This document shows positions 4,300-5,529 of a stretch of DNA of 5,529 bases, piece after piece. Numbering within the stretch: position 1 is the stretch's first letter; every line of letters begins with the position of its first letter. The translations under genes and the position numbers were made by a program. This DNA is from Opitutaceae bacterium UBA4094 (GTDB lineage Bacteria > Verrucomicrobiota > Verrucomicrobiia > Opitutales > Opitutaceae). The notes under the pieces were generated by a model. It saw only the letters and a program-made list of their open reading frames with translations. It had not been told where the DNA came from and did no database searches. The DNA lies in contig DFYA01000246.1 of NCBI GenBank assembly GCA_002382525.1, forward strand, positions 8,398 through 13,926, in the 5' to 3' direction.

Positions 4300-5529
4300 T
4301 CAGTCTGCTCCGGCCGAGAAAAAGTCACGCACCGCTGCGGCAACCTGATCGCGGGGGATCTCCATCTCGGTGCGCGCTGTCAGGTCGCGTATCTTGACAA
4401 CCCCCTTTGCCAATTCGTTACCTCCGTAGATGAGCGCGAGTTTTGCACCTGCTTCGGTGGCCGCTTTAAACTGTTTACCGAACCCAAGATCCTTGAGCGG
4501 GTAATCCACTCGGAACCCGTCGGCCCGCAGCGCATGGATATCGCCGAAAGCCGCTGCGCGCTCTGCCCCGCCTTCGCCGATGACAACGTAGACATCGGCC
4601 AGATTTGCGAACGACGGCATGAGGCCGCGCTGCTCCAGTAGCAGGCCCATGGTAACATCACCGATAGCGAACCCCACGGCCGGAAGCGGAGGGCCTCCAA
4701 GTTTTTGAACCAAATCGTCGTAACGGCCGCCGCCAGCGATGGCGCGCAGTTCGCCCTTGCGGTCGAACGCCTCAAACACAAAACCCGTGTAATAGGCGAG
4801 CCCGCGGACCACGCCGAAATCGACCTCGATGTAATCCGAGAGCCCCATCGCGCTTAGCCCGCCGAGCAACTTGCGCCAATCAGCCAAGCGCGAGTTGATT
4901 TTTTCTCCGCTGAACGCAGATAGCGCCAATTCCAAAGCAGGAAGGCTCTTCACTCCTAAAAACGCGGTGATTTGCTCTTTTTGGCGCGAGGTAAGCACAC
5001 CAAAGCTCTCTTCGTAGCCCTTGAACGCGTCTGCACCCATCTTCTCATATTTATCGATGGCCCCGAGGATGCCCCGAGTTTGGACTTCTCCAAACCCGAT
5101 GGCTTCCAAATAATAGAACCACAGGTTGCGATCGCTTAAACGCACATAGAAATCGTCAGAGCCCAGACCGAAAGCCCGGATTGATTGAACGAGCAACGCG
5201 ATCAGCTCGATTTCAGCCTCCGGCCCGGGCTCGCCAAAGATGTCGCAGTTGTATTGAAAAAATGCCCGCTCCCGGCCTTTCTGCGCACGCTCATAACGAT
5301 AGAACTCCGCGATGCTATACCACTTGATCGGACGCTTGAGCGCATTGGCCTTTGCTCCGACCAACCGGCAAACGGTCGGAGTCATCTCGGGACGGAGTGC
5401 GACCTCTCGACCACCTTTATCAGTGAAGCTGAACAACTGCCCCTCGATTTCATCACCCGACTTCGCCTTATATAGGTCCAAGGGCTCCAAGACTGGCGCA
5501 TCGTATTCCTGAAACCCGAAACTGCGTGC
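4300..5529 (-). CDS. hisS: Histidyl-tRNA synthetase (N-terminus beyond the window)
   Basis: Class II synthetase that joins histidine to tRNA-His using ATP. The visible 409 residues begin inside motif 1 (FGFQEYDAPVLEPLDLY), so probably only a few dozen N-terminal residues are missing. LRPEMTP follows at 45-51. Motif 2 is FYRYERAQKGRERAFFQ (from 76). The HisRS-specific motifs are VVRGLAYYTG (240-249, with the catalytic-type Arg) and AGGGRYDDL (265-273). Motif 3 is AVGFAIGDVT (284-293). The C-terminal anticodon-binding domain covers about 308-409 (FRVDYPLKDLGFGKQFKAA, ALIYGGNELAKG). Several motifs differ from the E. coli type: LAYYTG for LDYYNR, FFQYNCDIFG for the FHQ-type end of motif 2, and GFAIGD where motif 3 usually has GLERL. 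These resemble plant-organelle-type HisRS as I remember it. The frame stays open to the window edge at 5529. An in-frame TTG at 5490 is internal to motif 1 and is not a start. Confidence 0.96.
   Translation of the reverse strand, partial: ARSFGFQEYDAPVLEPLDLYKAKSGDEIEGQLFSFTDKGGREVALRPEMTPTVCRLVGAKANALKRPIKWYSIAEFYRYERAQKGRERAFFQYNCDIFGEPGPEAEIELIALLVQSIRAFGLGSDDFYVRLSDRNLWFYYLEAIGFGEVQTRGILGAIDKYEKMGADAFKGYEESFGVLTSRQKEQITAFLGVKSLPALELALSAFSGEKINSRLADWRKLLGGLSAMGLSDYIEVDFGVVRGLAYYTGFVFEAFDRKGELRAIAGGGRYDDLVQKLGGPPLPAVGFAIGDVTMGLLLEQRGLMPSFANLADVYVVIGEGGAERAAAFGDIHALRADGFRVDYPLKDLGFGKQFKAATEAGAKLALIYGGNELAKGVVKIRDLTARTEMEIPRDQVAAAVRDFFSAGAD

Noticed and set aside
5488..5490. TTG as a possible hisS start
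   Set aside because: It falls inside motif 1; the upstream in-frame residues FGFQEYDAPV are conserved in HisRS, so the true start is beyond the window.

Overview
The window is a housekeeping stretch of a bacterial chromosome with high GC. It holds seven protein genes, all on the minus strand, and one tRNA gene on the plus strand. The protein sequences and the gene order (rplY-pth-rpsF-ssb-rplI, then dnaB, with a plant-type histidyl-tRNA synthetase nearby) fit a Verrucomicrobiota member, perhaps of the Opitutaceae. That assignment is inference from remembered resemblance, not from a search. Most genes lack a clear Shine-Dalgarno sequence, which suits such lineages.

Layout in minus-strand transcription order, from high to low coordinates. 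(1) 4300-5529: hisS, histidyl-tRNA synthetase, cut at its N-terminus by the window edge. (2) 4071-4145: tRNA-Asn(GUU) on the plus strand, convergent with hisS. It has a TTGACA box upstream and a strong intrinsic terminator downstream. (3) 3887 down to 1115: a compact run of rplY/ctc (bL25), pth (peptidyl-tRNA hydrolase), rpsF (bS6), ssb and rplI (bL9). Gaps are 60, -4, 23 and 51 bases, and the run ends in an 11-bp hairpin plus T-tract terminator at 1048-1076. (4) 968 to 1: dnaB, the replicative helicase, cut at the window edge just after its Walker B motif.

The central run is probably one operon that joins translation (bL25, Pth, bS6, bL9) to replication (SSB), with dnaB next to it but behind a terminator. 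pth and rpsF overlap as ATGA, which suggests translational coupling. rpsR (bS18), which normally lies between rpsF/ssb and rplI, is absent from this cluster.

No mobile element, CRISPR array, phage gene or defence gene is visible, and I see no new biological system. The points most worth a second look are the missing rpsR, the unusual HisRS motifs, the repeat-built Ala/Pro/Lys tail of bL25, the basic C-terminal extension of bL9, and the weak ribosome-binding sites. No gene-free stretch exceeds 300 bases; the longest gaps are 3888-4070, 4146-4299 and 969-1114.
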